The notes below the pieces were generated by a model. It was given only the letters and a program-made list of their open reading frames with translations, ran no database searches and had not been told where the DNA came from. A program made the position numbers and the translations under genes. Positions 17,342 through 26,132 of a DNA stretch of 64,000 nt are shown piece by piece; the first letter of the stretch is position 1; every line of letters starts with the position of its first letter. The DNA is from PALSA-894 sp963757565. GTDB taxonomy: Bacteria > Pseudomonadota > Alphaproteobacteria > Rhizobiales > Xanthobacteraceae. The stretch covers positions 992,001 to 1,056,000 of the forward strand of contig CAVWSB010000011.1 in the NCBI GenBank assembly GCA_963757565.1. The letters are read 5' to 3'.

Positions 17342-18592
17342 ATGCAGAATCTCGTCATCGACCCCGAGCGGCTCTGGGGCGAGTTGATGGAGACCGCCGC
17401 CATCGGCGGCACGCCCAAGGGCGGCATCTGCCGCCTCACGTTGACCGATCTCGACCGGCAGGTGCGCGACTGGTTCCGTGCGCGCTGCGAGGCGCTCGGC
17501 TGCACCGTAACGGTCGATGACATGGGCGTGATGTATGCGCGGCGCAAAGGCCAGCGCGACGACGTCCCGCCGATCGCGATGGGGAGCCACCTCGACACGC
17601 AGCCGACCGGCGGCAAGTTCGACGGCGTGCTCGGTGTGCTCGGCGCGCTCGAGGCGCTACGTACGCTCGTTGAGGCCGGCTACGAGACGTTCGCACCCAT
17701 CGAGGTCATCAACTGGACCAACGAGGAGGGCTCGCGCTTTGCGCCCGCGATGGTCGCCTCGGGAGTCTTCGCTGGCGCCTTCACGCGCGACTGGGCTTGG
17801 GCGCGCGAGGATCGCGCCGGGATCAACTTTCGTTCGGCGCTGGAGGAAGTTGGATATCTCGGTGCTCGGTCGTGCGGTCGGCACGAGCTTTCGGGCTTCT
17901 TCGAGCTGCACATCGAGCAAGGACCGATCCTGGAGGCCGAAGATAAAGAGATCGGCATCGTCACCGGCGTCCAGGGCATGCGCTGGTACGAGGTCACGGT
18001 GACCGGCGAATCCGCCCATACCGGCGCAACCCCGATGCGGTTGCGCAAGAATGCACTGCTCGGCGCGGCCCGTCTGGTCGAGCGCATCAATGCGATCGCG
18101 GAAGCGCACGCGCCAGCCGCGCTCGGCGCGGTCGGACTGATGGAGGTGCGGCCGAACTCGCGCAATGTCGTGCCGGGCGAGGTGTTCTTCTGCGTCGACC
18201 TGCGACACCCCGAGGCCGCCGTGCTCGACCAGCTCGAAGCCGAATATCAGGCTTCGCTGCGCGAGATCTGCGATCCTCTCGGTTTGTCGGTTTTATCCTC
18301 GCGGATTTGGGACCAGCCGCCGGTACGCTTTGACGCGGACTGCGTCGCCTCGGTGCGGCGCGCCGCCGCGCTCTCAGGATTTTCCGCGCGCGAGATCGTA
18401 TCCGGCGCAGGTCACGATGCCGCCTATGTGTCGCGAGTCGCGCCGACTGCGATGATCTTCGTGCCGTGCAAAGACGGCGTGAGCCACAACGAGGCGGAGT
18501 TCACCTCGAAAGAACAGTGCGCGGCCGGCGCGCAGGTGCTCCTGCAGGCTGTCCTCGACTACGACCGAACCTGCGCCGAACGTGCACGCTAA
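17342..18592 (+). CDS. M20 family Zn-dependent hydrolase (hydantoinase/carbamoylase type)
   Basis: A 416-residue amidohydrolase of the N-carbamoyl-L-amino-acid hydrolase/allantoate amidohydrolase group. Markers are GSHLDTQPTGGKFDGVLG (His83 and Asp85 bind metal), NEEGSRF, the substrate-binding HIEQGPILE, VTGESAHTGATPM, and SGAGHDAAYVSRVAPTAMIF near the C-terminus. It cleaves a carbamoyl or amide bond of an amino-acid derivative; which one cannot be told. It begins 26 bases after the Old Yellow Enzyme gene and is probably cotranscribed. Confidence 0.88.
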   Translation: MQNLVIDPERLWGELMETAAIGGTPKGGICRLTLTDLDRQVRDWFRARCEALGCTVTVDDMGVMYARRKGQRDDVPPIAMGSHLDTQPTGGKFDGVLGVLGALEALRTLVEAGYETFAPIEVINWTNEEGSRFAPAMVASGVFAGAFTRDWAWAREDRAGINFRSALEEVGYLGARSCGRHELSGFFELHIEQGPILEAEDKEIGIVTGVQGMRWYEVTVTGESAHTGATPMRLRKNALLGAARLVERINAIAEAHAPAALGAVGLMEVRPNSRNVVPGEVFFCVDLRHPEAAVLDQLEAEYQASLREICDPLGLSVLSSRIWDQPPVRFDADCVASVRRAAALSGFSAREIVSGAGHDAAYVSRVAPTAMIFVPCKDGVSHNEAEFTSKEQCAAGAQVLLQAVLDYDRTCAERAR

Positions 18593-18700
18593 GCGCCTGT
18601 TTCGTCATCGATAACGCTGTCACACACCTGTTCATGGAGGGCCGGGCGGGCTTGTCATGGGGTGTGCGCTTGCCTCAAATGCCAAATCCGAGGCCCCGAC

Positions 18701-19465
18701 ATGGTTCGACCGCTCGCCGTCCGCCGCCATAACGAGATCGTGCAACGCCTGCGCGCCGCGGGCTCCGTGAGCGTTGGTGAACTCGCGACGATTTTTGGAG
18801 TTTCGCACGAGACCATCCGCCGCGATTTGAAGCTGCTCTCCGATGCCGGCCACCTCGACGTGGTTCACGGCGGGGCGGCCCGGCGCGGCATGATGGAGCC
18901 CTCCATCGAGCAGCGCGGGGAGGAAAACGCCGGCGGCAAGACTGCGATCGCCCGCGAGGCCGCGCGGATGGTGGCCGACGCGGGCTCTGTGCTGGTCGAT
19001 TCCGGCACCACGACGGCGGCGCTGACGCAGGAACTCGTCGGGCGGCCCGGGCTGACGATTTTCACCAATTCGCTGAACCATGCCGTCACGCTCTGCCGTG
19101 TCTCCGGAAACCGCGTCTTCATGCTCGGCGGCGAAGTCGACAATAACGACGAGGCGACGTTCGGGACCGGTGCGGCGACCGGGATCGACAGCGTGCGGGC
19201 CGACATCGCATTCATTGGCGTCGGTGGCTTCGCCGAAGACGGCGGCATGACCGACTATTCGGTCACCAATGCCGAGACGCGGGGCAAGATGATCCTCGCC
19301 GGCCGCGCGTATCTGCTGGCGGACCAGACCAAGTTCACGCGCCGCACGCCATTCCGCGTGCCGAACATGGACAAATGCGCTGGCGTGATCGTCGACCAGA
19401 TGCCCGACAACCGGCTGGCCTCGATCTGGAGCGGCTGGGGATGGGACATCATCCTGGCGAAATAA
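18701..19465 (+). CDS. DeoR/GlpR family transcriptional regulator
   Basis: A 254-residue repressor-type regulator. An N-terminal helix-turn-helix (residues about 6-57, with VSVGELATIFGVSHETIRRD) is followed by VVHGGAARR and the C-terminal sugar-phosphate-isomerase-like sensor domain (DSGTTTAAL, ADIAFIGVGGF, YLLADQTKF). The ATG at 18701 is preferred over one at 18662 because it gives the family N-terminus. It sits 66 bases before the FAD-GcvT gene. Possible binding sites, direct repeats of TTTGTGGTA, lie in that gap and again upstream of phnW, so it may govern both. Confidence 0.9.
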   Translation: MVRPLAVRRHNEIVQRLRAAGSVSVGELATIFGVSHETIRRDLKLLSDAGHLDVVHGGAARRGMMEPSIEQRGEENAGGKTAIAREAARMVADAGSVLVDSGTTTAALTQELVGRPGLTIFTNSLNHAVTLCRVSGNRVFMLGGEVDNNDEATFGTGAATGIDSVRADIAFIGVGGFAEDGGMTDYSVTNAETRGKMILAGRAYLLADQTKFTRRTPFRVPNMDKCAGVIVDQMPDNRLASIWSGWGWDIILAK

Positions 19466-19474
19466 AGTTGGCAT

Positions 19475-19494
19475 TTTGTGGTAATTTGTTGATA
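19475..19494 (+). promoter_or_regulatory. Candidate operator: direct repeat upstream of the FAD-GcvT gene
   Basis: Two adjacent 10-base units, TTTGTGGTAA and TTTGTTGATA (7 of 10 identical), in an A/T-rich gap of an otherwise GC-rich region, 37 bases before the ATG at 19532. The first unit shares TTTGTGGTA with the region upstream of phnW. DeoR-family repressors commonly bind such short direct repeats, and a DeoR gene lies immediately upstream. The site call is inference. Confidence 0.45.
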
Positions 19495-19531
19495 TGACGG
19501 TCCCGTCGTTCTGACACCGGGCCCGATTGCA

Positions 19532-21980
19532 ATGACCGACCACAAGTTTCCCGACACGGCCCGCGCCGTGATCATCGGCGGCGGCGTGATTGGCTGCTCC
19601 GTCGCCTATCATCTTGCTAAACTCGGCTGGCGCGATGTCGTTCTGCTGGAGCAGGGGCGGCTCACCTGCGGCACCACGTGGCACGCGGCCGGGCTCGTCG
19701 GGCAATTGCGCGCGCACCAGAACATGACGCGGCTGGTGCAGTATTCGGCGCAGCTTTACCAGCAGCTCGAGGCCGAGACCGGGCAGGCGACCGGCTGGAA
19801 GCAATGCGGCTCGGTGCTTGTCGCGCGCACGCCGGAGCGCGTCACGCTGTTCAAGCGCATTGCATCCGCGGCCCGCGCGCAGGGCGTTGCGTGCGAGATC
19901 ATTTCGATCAAGGAGGCGGCGCGCAAATATCCCGTGATGCGCACCGATGATCTGCTCGGCGCGCTCTGGCTGCCCGACGACGCCAAGGTCAATCCCGCCG
20001 ATGTGACGCAGGGGCTCGCGCGTGGTGCGCGCATGAATGGAGCGCGCATCTTCGAGCAGACACGCGTCAGCGCCATTCACCAGAAGGACGGGGTCGCGAC
20101 CGGCGTCTCGACCGCGCGCGGCGACATCAGGGCCGAAGTCGTCATCAACTGCGCGGGCCAATGGGCGAAAGCGGTCGGCCGGCTCGCGGGCGTGACGGTC
20201 CCGCTGCATTCGGCCGAGCACATGTACATCGTGACCGGGCGCATCGATGGTGTGCATCCGGACCTCCCGGTGCTGCGCGATCCGGACGGCTACATCTACG
20301 TGAAGGAGGAGGTCGGTGGACTTCTCATGGGTGGCTTCGAGCCGGTTGCCAAGCCCTGGGCGATGGACGGCATCCCGGAGAATTTCGAGTTCGGCATGCT
20401 CCCCGACGACTGGGACCAGTTCCAGATCCTGATGGAGAACGCGCTGGTCCGGCTGCCTGCGCTCGAGACAGCCGAGATCAAGACTTTCATGAACGGGCCG
20501 GAGAGCTTCACGCCCGACAACAACTTCATCATGGGCGAGGCGCCGGAGCTGAAGAATTTCTACGTCGCGGCGGGCTTCAACTCGATCGGCATCGCATCCG
20601 GCGGCGGAGCGGGGCGCGCGCTCGCCGAATGGATCGTGCAGGGCGAGCCGACGCTCGATCTGTGGCCGGTGGACATTCGCCGCTTTGCGCGCTTCTACGA
20701 CAATGACCGCTTCCTCAAGGATCGCGTCAGCGAGGTGCTCGGCCTGCACTACATGATGCCGTGGCCGAACCGTGAGCTTGCCTCTGCGCGGCCGCTGCGC
20801 CGTTCGCCGCTCTACGACCGGCTTGCCGCGCAGCACGCCCTGTTCGGCTCCAAGATGGGCTGGGAGCGGCCGAACTTCTTTGCGCCGACGAAAGAAGACG
20901 CGAGGCTGGACTATTCGTGGGAGCGGCAGAACTGGTTTCCCTATGCGGCGGCCGAGCACACGGCGACGCGCGAAGCGGTAACGGTCGCCGATCTCACCTC
21001 GTTTGCGAAATTCCTGGTGCAGGGCCGCGATGCCGAGGCGGCGTTGCAACGACTCTGCGCCAACGATGTCGCAGTGCCCGTCGGACAGACGGCCTACACC
21101 GGCCTGCTCAATGCGCGCGGCACTTATGAGAGCGATCTTACCGTTGCGCGTCTTGCCGCCGATCGCTTCCTGTTGGTCACCGGCACCGCGCAGGCGACGC
21201 GCGACGCCGACTGGATCCGCCGCAATCTCGGCGATACGAACGCGACGCTCACCGATGTGACCTCCGCCTATGCGGTGATTGCCGTCATGGGTCCGCGCGC
21301 GCGCGATCTGTTGTCGCGGCTCACCCGAATGCCGCTCGACAACGCGGCGTTTCCTTTCGGTGCGATCCGGGAGATCGGCATCGGCTATGCGACCGTGCTC
21401 GCCTCACGCCGCACCTATGTGGGTGAGCTTGGCTGGGAGGTTTATGCGCCAACCGAGTATGCGGGCGGCGTTTACGACGCGTTGATGGAGGCGGGCCGCG
21501 ATCTCGGCGCGCGCAACTGCGGCTACTACGCCATTGAGTCGCTGCGCTTGGAAAAGGCCTATCGCGCCTGGGGCCGCGAGCTGACGCCGGACTATAACCC
21601 CTACGAGGCCGGACTCTCTTTCGCGGTGAACCTCGACAAGGCCGATTTCATCGGTCGCGATGCGCTCATCGCCGCGAAAGCAATGCCGCCTGCGCGCCGT
21701 CTTCTGAGCTTTGTCGCGACATCGCCGGACACGCCGATCGCGCATGGCGGCGAGCTGATCCTGCGCAACGGCGAACCGGTGGGCGACGTGACGTCGGCCG
21801 CGTACGGTCACACGCGTCGGCGGCATCGTTGCGCTCGGCTACGTGGCGACGGGGGGCGCGCGCGTCGATGATGCGTTCCTCGCCGCGCGGTTCGAGATCG
21901 ACATCGCGGGCGAGCGTGTGCCGGTACGCGCCAGCCTGAGGCCGCCCTACGATCCGTCCGGCGCGAAAGTGAAAGCCTGA
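19532..21980 (+). pseudogene. FAD-dependent oxidoreductase-GcvT fusion, DMGDH/sarcosine dehydrogenase-like (one frameshift as sequenced)
   Basis: A full-length protein of about 815 residues in the dimethylglycine/sarcosine dehydrogenase class, which removes N-methyl groups as formaldehyde or methylene-tetrahydrofolate. The FAD domain opens with IIGGGVIGCSVAYHLAKLG; His51 in TTWHAAGL matches the covalent FAD histidine of dimethylglycine dehydrogenase. A tetrahydrofolate-binding GcvT domain begins around AVTVADLTSFAKF and contains GELGWEVYAP. One extra base near 21813-21815 (CACACGCGTCGG, where CACACGGTCGG is expected) shifts the last 55 residues; removing it restores GGIVALGYVATGG and the stop at 21978. 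It follows the DeoR gene and precedes an exporter. Confidence 0.85.
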
Positions 21981-21981
21981 C

Positions 21982-22824
21982 GTGTCCACCTCGGTGTTCT
22001 TCGCCGTGCTGTTCGCGGCTGCCTGTCACGCCGGCTGGAATGCGTTTCTCAAGATCAAGCTCGAGCCGTTCAGCGCGATGGCGCTGATCGCGATCATGTC
22101 CGCGCTCGTGGTCCTGCCGGCGCTTGCCGTGTTGCCGGTGCCGCCGCCGGGCGCATGGCCGTGGATCGTCGCGTCGATGATCTTCCACCTCGGCTATTTC
22201 GTTGGGCTGACGGAAGCCTATCGCGCCGGCGACATGGGGCAGGTCTATCCGATCGCGCGCGGATCGGCGCCGCTGATGACCGCCGTTGTCAGCACACTGT
22301 TCCTCGGCGAGGTGATCGGCCTGCGCGGATGGACCGGCATTCTCGTTCTCGTCGCGGGCGTCTTTCTGTTGTCGCTGCGTGGCGGCCGCGATGTGCATTT
22401 CGACAGGCGCGCCGTGATTTACGCGCTGTTCACCGCGCTCACGATCTGCGGCTATTCGGTTTCCGACGGGAGCGGGGCGCGGGCCGCGGGCAATGCGCAT
22501 TCCTACACGGCGTGGCTGTTCGTGCTCGACGGGTCGATGATGCTGATTGCGATCCTGTGGCGGCGCGGCGCGCCGGTATTCGGCGAATTCGCGACCTTCT
22601 GGAAGCAGGGCCTCATCGGCGGCGTGCTCTCGCTTGCCTCCTACTGGATCGTGATCTGGGCCATGACCGTCGCCCCGATCCCGCTGGTCGCGGCGCTGCG
22701 CGAGACCAGCGTCTTGTTCGGCGCCGTGATCGCGGTGGTGATCCTGAAGGAGCCGCTGAGCGCCCCGCGCGCGGTGGCGGCGCTGATGATCGTCGGCGGG
22801 CTGGTCCTGATCCGGCTGCAGTAG
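21982..22824 (+). CDS. EamA/DMT superfamily transporter
   Basis: A 280-residue membrane protein with about ten hydrophobic helices in two repeated EamA halves (AYRAGDMGQVYPIARGSAPL in the first, RETSVLFGAVIAVVILKEPLS in the second), the layout of drug/metabolite exporters. The start is a GTG one base after the stop of the FAD-GcvT gene, so the two are coupled and the exporter may remove a by-product or related metabolite. It ends exactly where the convergent Na/Pi cotransporter gene ends, with no gap. Confidence 0.88.
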   Translation: MSTSVFFAVLFAAACHAGWNAFLKIKLEPFSAMALIAIMSALVVLPALAVLPVPPPGAWPWIVASMIFHLGYFVGLTEAYRAGDMGQVYPIARGSAPLMTAVVSTLFLGEVIGLRGWTGILVLVAGVFLLSLRGGRDVHFDRRAVIYALFTALTICGYSVSDGSGARAAGNAHSYTAWLFVLDGSMMLIAILWRRGAPVFGEFATFWKQGLIGGVLSLASYWIVIWAMTVAPIPLVAALRETSVLFGAVIAVVILKEPLSAPRAVAALMIVGGLVLIRLQ

Positions 22825-24519
22825 TTACGAAACAACCGGCTTGCCGTTCGGCACCGGCTCGGCTGCGGCTTCGCGCTCGCGCAGGCGGCTGTCACGCAAC
22901 TCGCCCGCGACTTCCAGAATCGGGTAGGCGACCGAGGTGAGGTGCCCGTTGATGCGCTTCAAATCGCGCATCACGTCGAGATGGATCGCGCTGGTCTCGA
23001 TCAACTCCGGCCGGCCTTCGCGCAGCCGCCCGTAATGGCTGTCGGCGGCGGCGAGCTCGGCCGCGCGCGTGGTCGCCTTCTCGGCGAGCAGGCGGCGCGC
23101 CATCGCAACGTCGCGCGTCGCGAACACGTTGAAGGCAAGCCGCATGTTGTCCATCACGCGCGCATGGAATTTCTGGATCTCCTCGAGTCCCTCGGCCGAG
23201 AAGGTATAGCGGTTCTTGATCTTCTTGGCCGCGAGCTCCATCAGGTTCTTGTCGATGATGTCGCCGACATGCTCGAGGTTGGTGGTGAAGGTGATGATCT
23301 CGACGTAGCGCTGGCTTTCCTCGTCGCTCATCTCGGCCTTCGATGCCTTCACAAGATAGAGCTTGATCGCCTCGTGCAGCTCGTCGACCGCGTTGTCGGC
23401 CTTCTCGACCTCCTTCATCAGCTTCGGATCGGATTTCTCGAACACGACAAGCGCCTGACGCAGCATGTCGGCGACGCGGTCGCCCATGTTCAGCGTCTCG
23501 CGCAGCGCGCAGGCGAGCGCCTCGGAGGGGGAGTCGAGCGCGTTCGGATCGAGGTGGCGCGGCTTGGCCGAATCCGCAGCCTCGACCTGGTTGGGCAGGG
23601 CGCGAGTCACGGCCTTGGCGACCAGGCCGCAGAGCGGCAGGAAGATCAGCGACGCGATGACGTTGAACGCGGTGTGGAAGTTGAGGATCAGGTGATGCGG
23701 GGTGTCGCTCAGCGTCCTGAGCAGCGCGAGCGAGGGGGTGAGCAGGAACAGGAAGGGCAGCGCCACCGCGAGCCGCATCATCAGGTTGCCGAGCGCCACA
23801 CGCCGCCCGGCCGGTGTCGAGCCGATCAGCGCCGAGAACGGCGCGATCGCGCCGCCGACATTGGCGCCGAGCACCAGCGCGAGGGCGAGCGGCATCGGCA
23901 GCGCATTTGCGCCGGCGAGCGCCATCACGAACAGCACCATCGTGAGGCTCGAATGCATCAGCCAGGTGAGCGCGGTCGCCACCAGAAAACCGAGGATCGG
24001 ATCGCCCGCGAGCCCGCTCAGCAGCGAGGCGAAGGCGGCCGAATGTTCGAGCGGGGAGGCGGCTTCCTTCAGGTGGATCAGCGAAAGCAGCATCAGCCCG
24101 AAGCCGATGCCGATGCGCGCCATCGCGCGGATCTTGTCGCCCTCGGCGAGCGTGAACACCAGCACGCCGGCCGCGACGCAAATCGCCCATAGCCAGGTCA
24201 CGTCGAAGGCGAACACCTGCGCGGTGAGGGTGGTGCCGATATTGGCGCCGAGCATCATCACCAGCGCCATCGGCAGCACGATCAGTCCGCGCGCCGCGAA
24301 CGAGGCGAGCAGCACGGCGGTCGCGGTCGAGCTTTGCAGGAGGCCGGTGACGCCGAGGCCGGCGAAGAAGGCGCGTGCGTGGGTGCGGGTCGAGGTCGCG
24401 ACGATCTGGCGCAGCGCCGAGCCGAACGCGCGCGTCATCCCGGTGCGCACCATGCGCACGCCCCAGAGAAGGAGCGCAACAGAGCCGAGGAAGGTGGCGA
24501 ACAGCTCGGTGCCGGGCAT
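22825..24519 (-). CDS. Na/Pi cotransporter family protein with PhoU-like C-terminal domain
   Basis: A 564-residue inner-membrane protein. Two Na/Pi-cotransporter repeats are visible, each with a Gln-Ser-Ser-Thr/Ser-type turn (LLQSSTATAVLLAS in the first, WLMHSSLTMVLFV in the second) and LGANIGTTLTAQ / LGANVGGAIAP. The last 230 residues form a helical PhoU-like domain (AEMSDEESQRYVEIITFTTN). The family moves phosphate with sodium and often works in phosphate export or low-affinity uptake. It may help with phosphate released by phosphonate breakdown nearby, which is inference. Confidence 0.88.
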   Translation of the reverse strand: MPGTELFATFLGSVALLLWGVRMVRTGMTRAFGSALRQIVATSTRTHARAFFAGLGVTGLLQSSTATAVLLASFAARGLIVLPMALVMMLGANIGTTLTAQVFAFDVTWLWAICVAAGVLVFTLAEGDKIRAMARIGIGFGLMLLSLIHLKEAASPLEHSAAFASLLSGLAGDPILGFLVATALTWLMHSSLTMVLFVMALAGANALPMPLALALVLGANVGGAIAPFSALIGSTPAGRRVALGNLMMRLAVALPFLFLLTPSLALLRTLSDTPHHLILNFHTAFNVIASLIFLPLCGLVAKAVTRALPNQVEAADSAKPRHLDPNALDSPSEALACALRETLNMGDRVADMLRQALVVFEKSDPKLMKEVEKADNAVDELHEAIKLYLVKASKAEMSDEESQRYVEIITFTTNLEHVGDIIDKNLMELAAKKIKNRYTFSAEGLEEIQKFHARVMDNMRLAFNVFATRDVAMARRLLAEKATTRAAELAAADSHYGRLREGRPELIETSAIHLDVMRDLKRINGHLTSVAYPILEVAGELRDSRLREREAAAEPVPNGKPVVS

Positions 24520-25456
24520 CTCAGGCGCAAGACCTCCATCGCGCAGGAATCAGCGCGCGGTTCAGATGACAGATTTATGACAATAGACCGAATTTGTGGA
24601 TTTGAAAGGGAGTTTGCAAGTTTGGTTGATTGGGGAAGCGCATTTGAAATTGAGACCGGTTGGGTTTGTTTGGATGCTCTCTTTCTTTCCCCTCTCCCTG
24701 AAAGGGAGAGGGTGGCGCGCGCGAAGCGTGAGCCGGGAGAGGGTCACTTGCTGCGCTTCATGAAGAACCCTCTCCCCGCCGCTTCGCGGCGACCCTCTCC
24801 CGCAAGCGGGAGAGGGGAAAGCAAGATGCAGACACACGCCATCGCCCGCTTGTCGTGGCGCGCGGGCTGCGCCTCGATCCGATCGCGCCCCAAGAGAGAG
24901 AAGGGCGCGCGGGACACCGGGTCCTCGGGCAGGCGATCCGCGCTTGCGCGCAAATCGTCTGACTCGGACCCGCGGGCCTGACCGCCTCGCGGCCATCAGG
25001 CGGAGCGATGCTTTTCGAACAAGCGCCGCTCGTTTGTCGAAACCGCAAGTCCGCCAATTCTCCGGCGTCCCGCGCGCGATGTTTGAAGCCTGCTCTGCGC
25101 GACCCCCGGTGGTCTGACCTTTCGGGCGCCCTCGCTTGCGCGAGGCCACCTCACCACCGCTGCGGGGGCCTCGGCTGCGTGCGGCGCGTTGGGTCACGCG
25201 CGGGACGCAGCCACCCAGAGCCCCCAGTGGCGCGCGGCTGGCGCGCCGGGACCGTACAGCTTCGGCTGCCGGGGCGGGGTGTACGTCTTTGCACCCTTCA
25301 CCCGGCCACCGCCGCCTCTCCCAGCCTCGTGACGTTCGCGAGACTTCCCTTGGATGGGAGAGGGTGAGGAGGAGATAGATGACAAAAGGAATAAAGTCAA
25401 TAGATAGGATCATGGTGTTTTTCGCGCAGGGCAGGGCACCTTGTTATTCACCCAGC
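24520..25456. other. Repeat-rich gap with no credible gene
   Basis: 937 bases between the Na/Pi cotransporter and a broken toxin-antitoxin pair. The first 150 bases are A/T-rich for this genome and hold the cotransporter promoter region, including TTTGTGG at 24593. A CCCTCTCCC-type palindromic repeat covers 24689-24817. From about 24830 to 25380 there is a very GC-rich block whose open frames encode low-complexity, Arg/Pro/Gly-rich peptides; it ends in CCTCTCCC and GGGAGAGGG arms near 25317-25364. It looks like old repeat sequence rather than coding DNA. Confidence 0.5.
24689..24817. repeat. CCCTCTCCC-type palindromic repeat, copy 1
   Basis: Two stem-loops in tandem: CCCTCTCCCT-GAA-AGGGAGAGGG on the left, and CCCTCTCCC-GCAAGC-GGGAGAGGG on the right, joined by a short linker with further inverted arms (CCGCCGCTTCGCGGC). 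The same layout recurs at 26000-26094 and 42182-42314. These are mosaic palindromic elements of the REP/BIME kind, transcribed between genes; no protein is encoded. Confidence 0.8.
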
Positions 25457-25684
25457 ATGACCAAGACGCTGAAAGCCATGCTGGAACGCGCCTAAACCTG
25501 GCTCAAATGGGCGCAGGATGATCTGGCGCAGCTTGCCATCGAAATCGACGGGCAGGTCAGTGCAGGCACCTATCGGGCGACGCGCGAGGAACTGCAGAAA
25601 ATCGACGAGGCACTTGATGCCGTGCGGCGCGGCGAAGTCGCGACCGTCGACGAGGTGGAGTCGGTGTTCGCCAAGCGTCGATGA
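25457..25684 (+). pseudogene. Antitoxin of a toxin-antitoxin pair, with an in-frame stop
   Basis: Reading from the ATG at 25457 gives MTKTLKAMLERA, then TAA at 25493-25495, then the same frame continues with TWLKWAQDDLAQLAIEID and on to EVESVFAKRR and TGA at 25682-25684. With GAA or GAG in place of TAA this would be a 75-residue antitoxin of the kind paired with ParE/RelE toxins in Rhizobiales. As read, only 12 residues are made unless translation restarts downstream. The last four bases overlap the toxin start (ATGA). This is a point nonsense change, unlike the insertions seen elsewhere in the window. Confidence 0.7.
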
Positions 25685-25972
25685 GACTTGTTCTCTCGCG
25701 GCTGGCGCTCGCCGAGCTTGACGAGGTTCTGGGATTCATTCGCGAGCGCAGTCCTCTCGGTGCGCGGAACGTCGAAGCACGCATACGCCGTGCATTCGAA
25801 TCACATTGCCAGCCATCCCGAAGGCGCCGAGCGCGTCGAACAGAGGCCGGCGGTCCGTCGCCTCCCGTTCGCGCGCTATCCTTATGCCACCTATTACGAG
25901 ATCGGCGGAGAGGCGGTGACCATCCTGCGCATTCTCCACGGCGCGCGCCGACAGCCATGGGAAGAGGCGTAG
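25681..25972 (+). pseudogene. ParE/RelE family toxin (one frameshift as sequenced)
   Basis: The first 40 residues (MRLVLSRLALAELDEVLGFI) and the last 58 (SHPEGAERVEQRPAVRR to TILRILHGARRQPWEEA) together form a normal 96-residue ParE-type toxin, which blocks gyrase or cuts mRNA depending on the subfamily. They lie in different frames: one extra A at 25799-25800 (TTCGAATCAC for expected TTCGATCAC) separates them. The gene starts inside the antitoxin stop. With the antitoxin also interrupted, the pair is probably inactive, or both lesions are sequence errors. It lies between two palindromic repeats. Confidence 0.72.
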
Positions 25973-25999
25973 CGCATGGGTGCGGCGAGGCTCACCTTT

Positions 26000-26094
26000 C
26001 CCCTCTCCCTGAAAGGAGAGGGTCACCTGCTCCACGTTCGGTTAAGCCCTCTCACCGCCGCTGCGCGGCGCCCCTCTCCCGCAAGCGGGGAGGG
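26000..26094. repeat. CCCTCTCCC-type palindromic repeat, copy 2
   Basis: Same design as the copy at 24689: a left stem-loop (CCCTCTCCCT-GAA-AGGAGAGGG), a linker with GCCGCTGCGCGGC, and a right arm pair (CCCCTCTCCC with GGGGAGGGA). It separates the broken toxin gene from the convergent peptidase gene and may act as a bidirectional terminator or mRNA stabiliser. Confidence 0.75.
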
Positions 26095-26132
26095 AAAAGA
26101 AGGGAAAGATCAAAGAGGGGAGAGAGGCGAAT

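Noticed and set aside
18632..21049. An 805-codon open frame on the minus strand across the DeoR and FAD-GcvT genes.
   Set aside because: Antisense to recognisable genes with clear motifs; its composition is typical of a shadow frame.
24562..25413. A 283-codon minus-strand frame through the repeat-rich gap.
   Set aside because: It is built from repeat-encoded peptides (for example FPSPACGRGSPRSGGER) and low-complexity segments; no ribosome binding site or family match.
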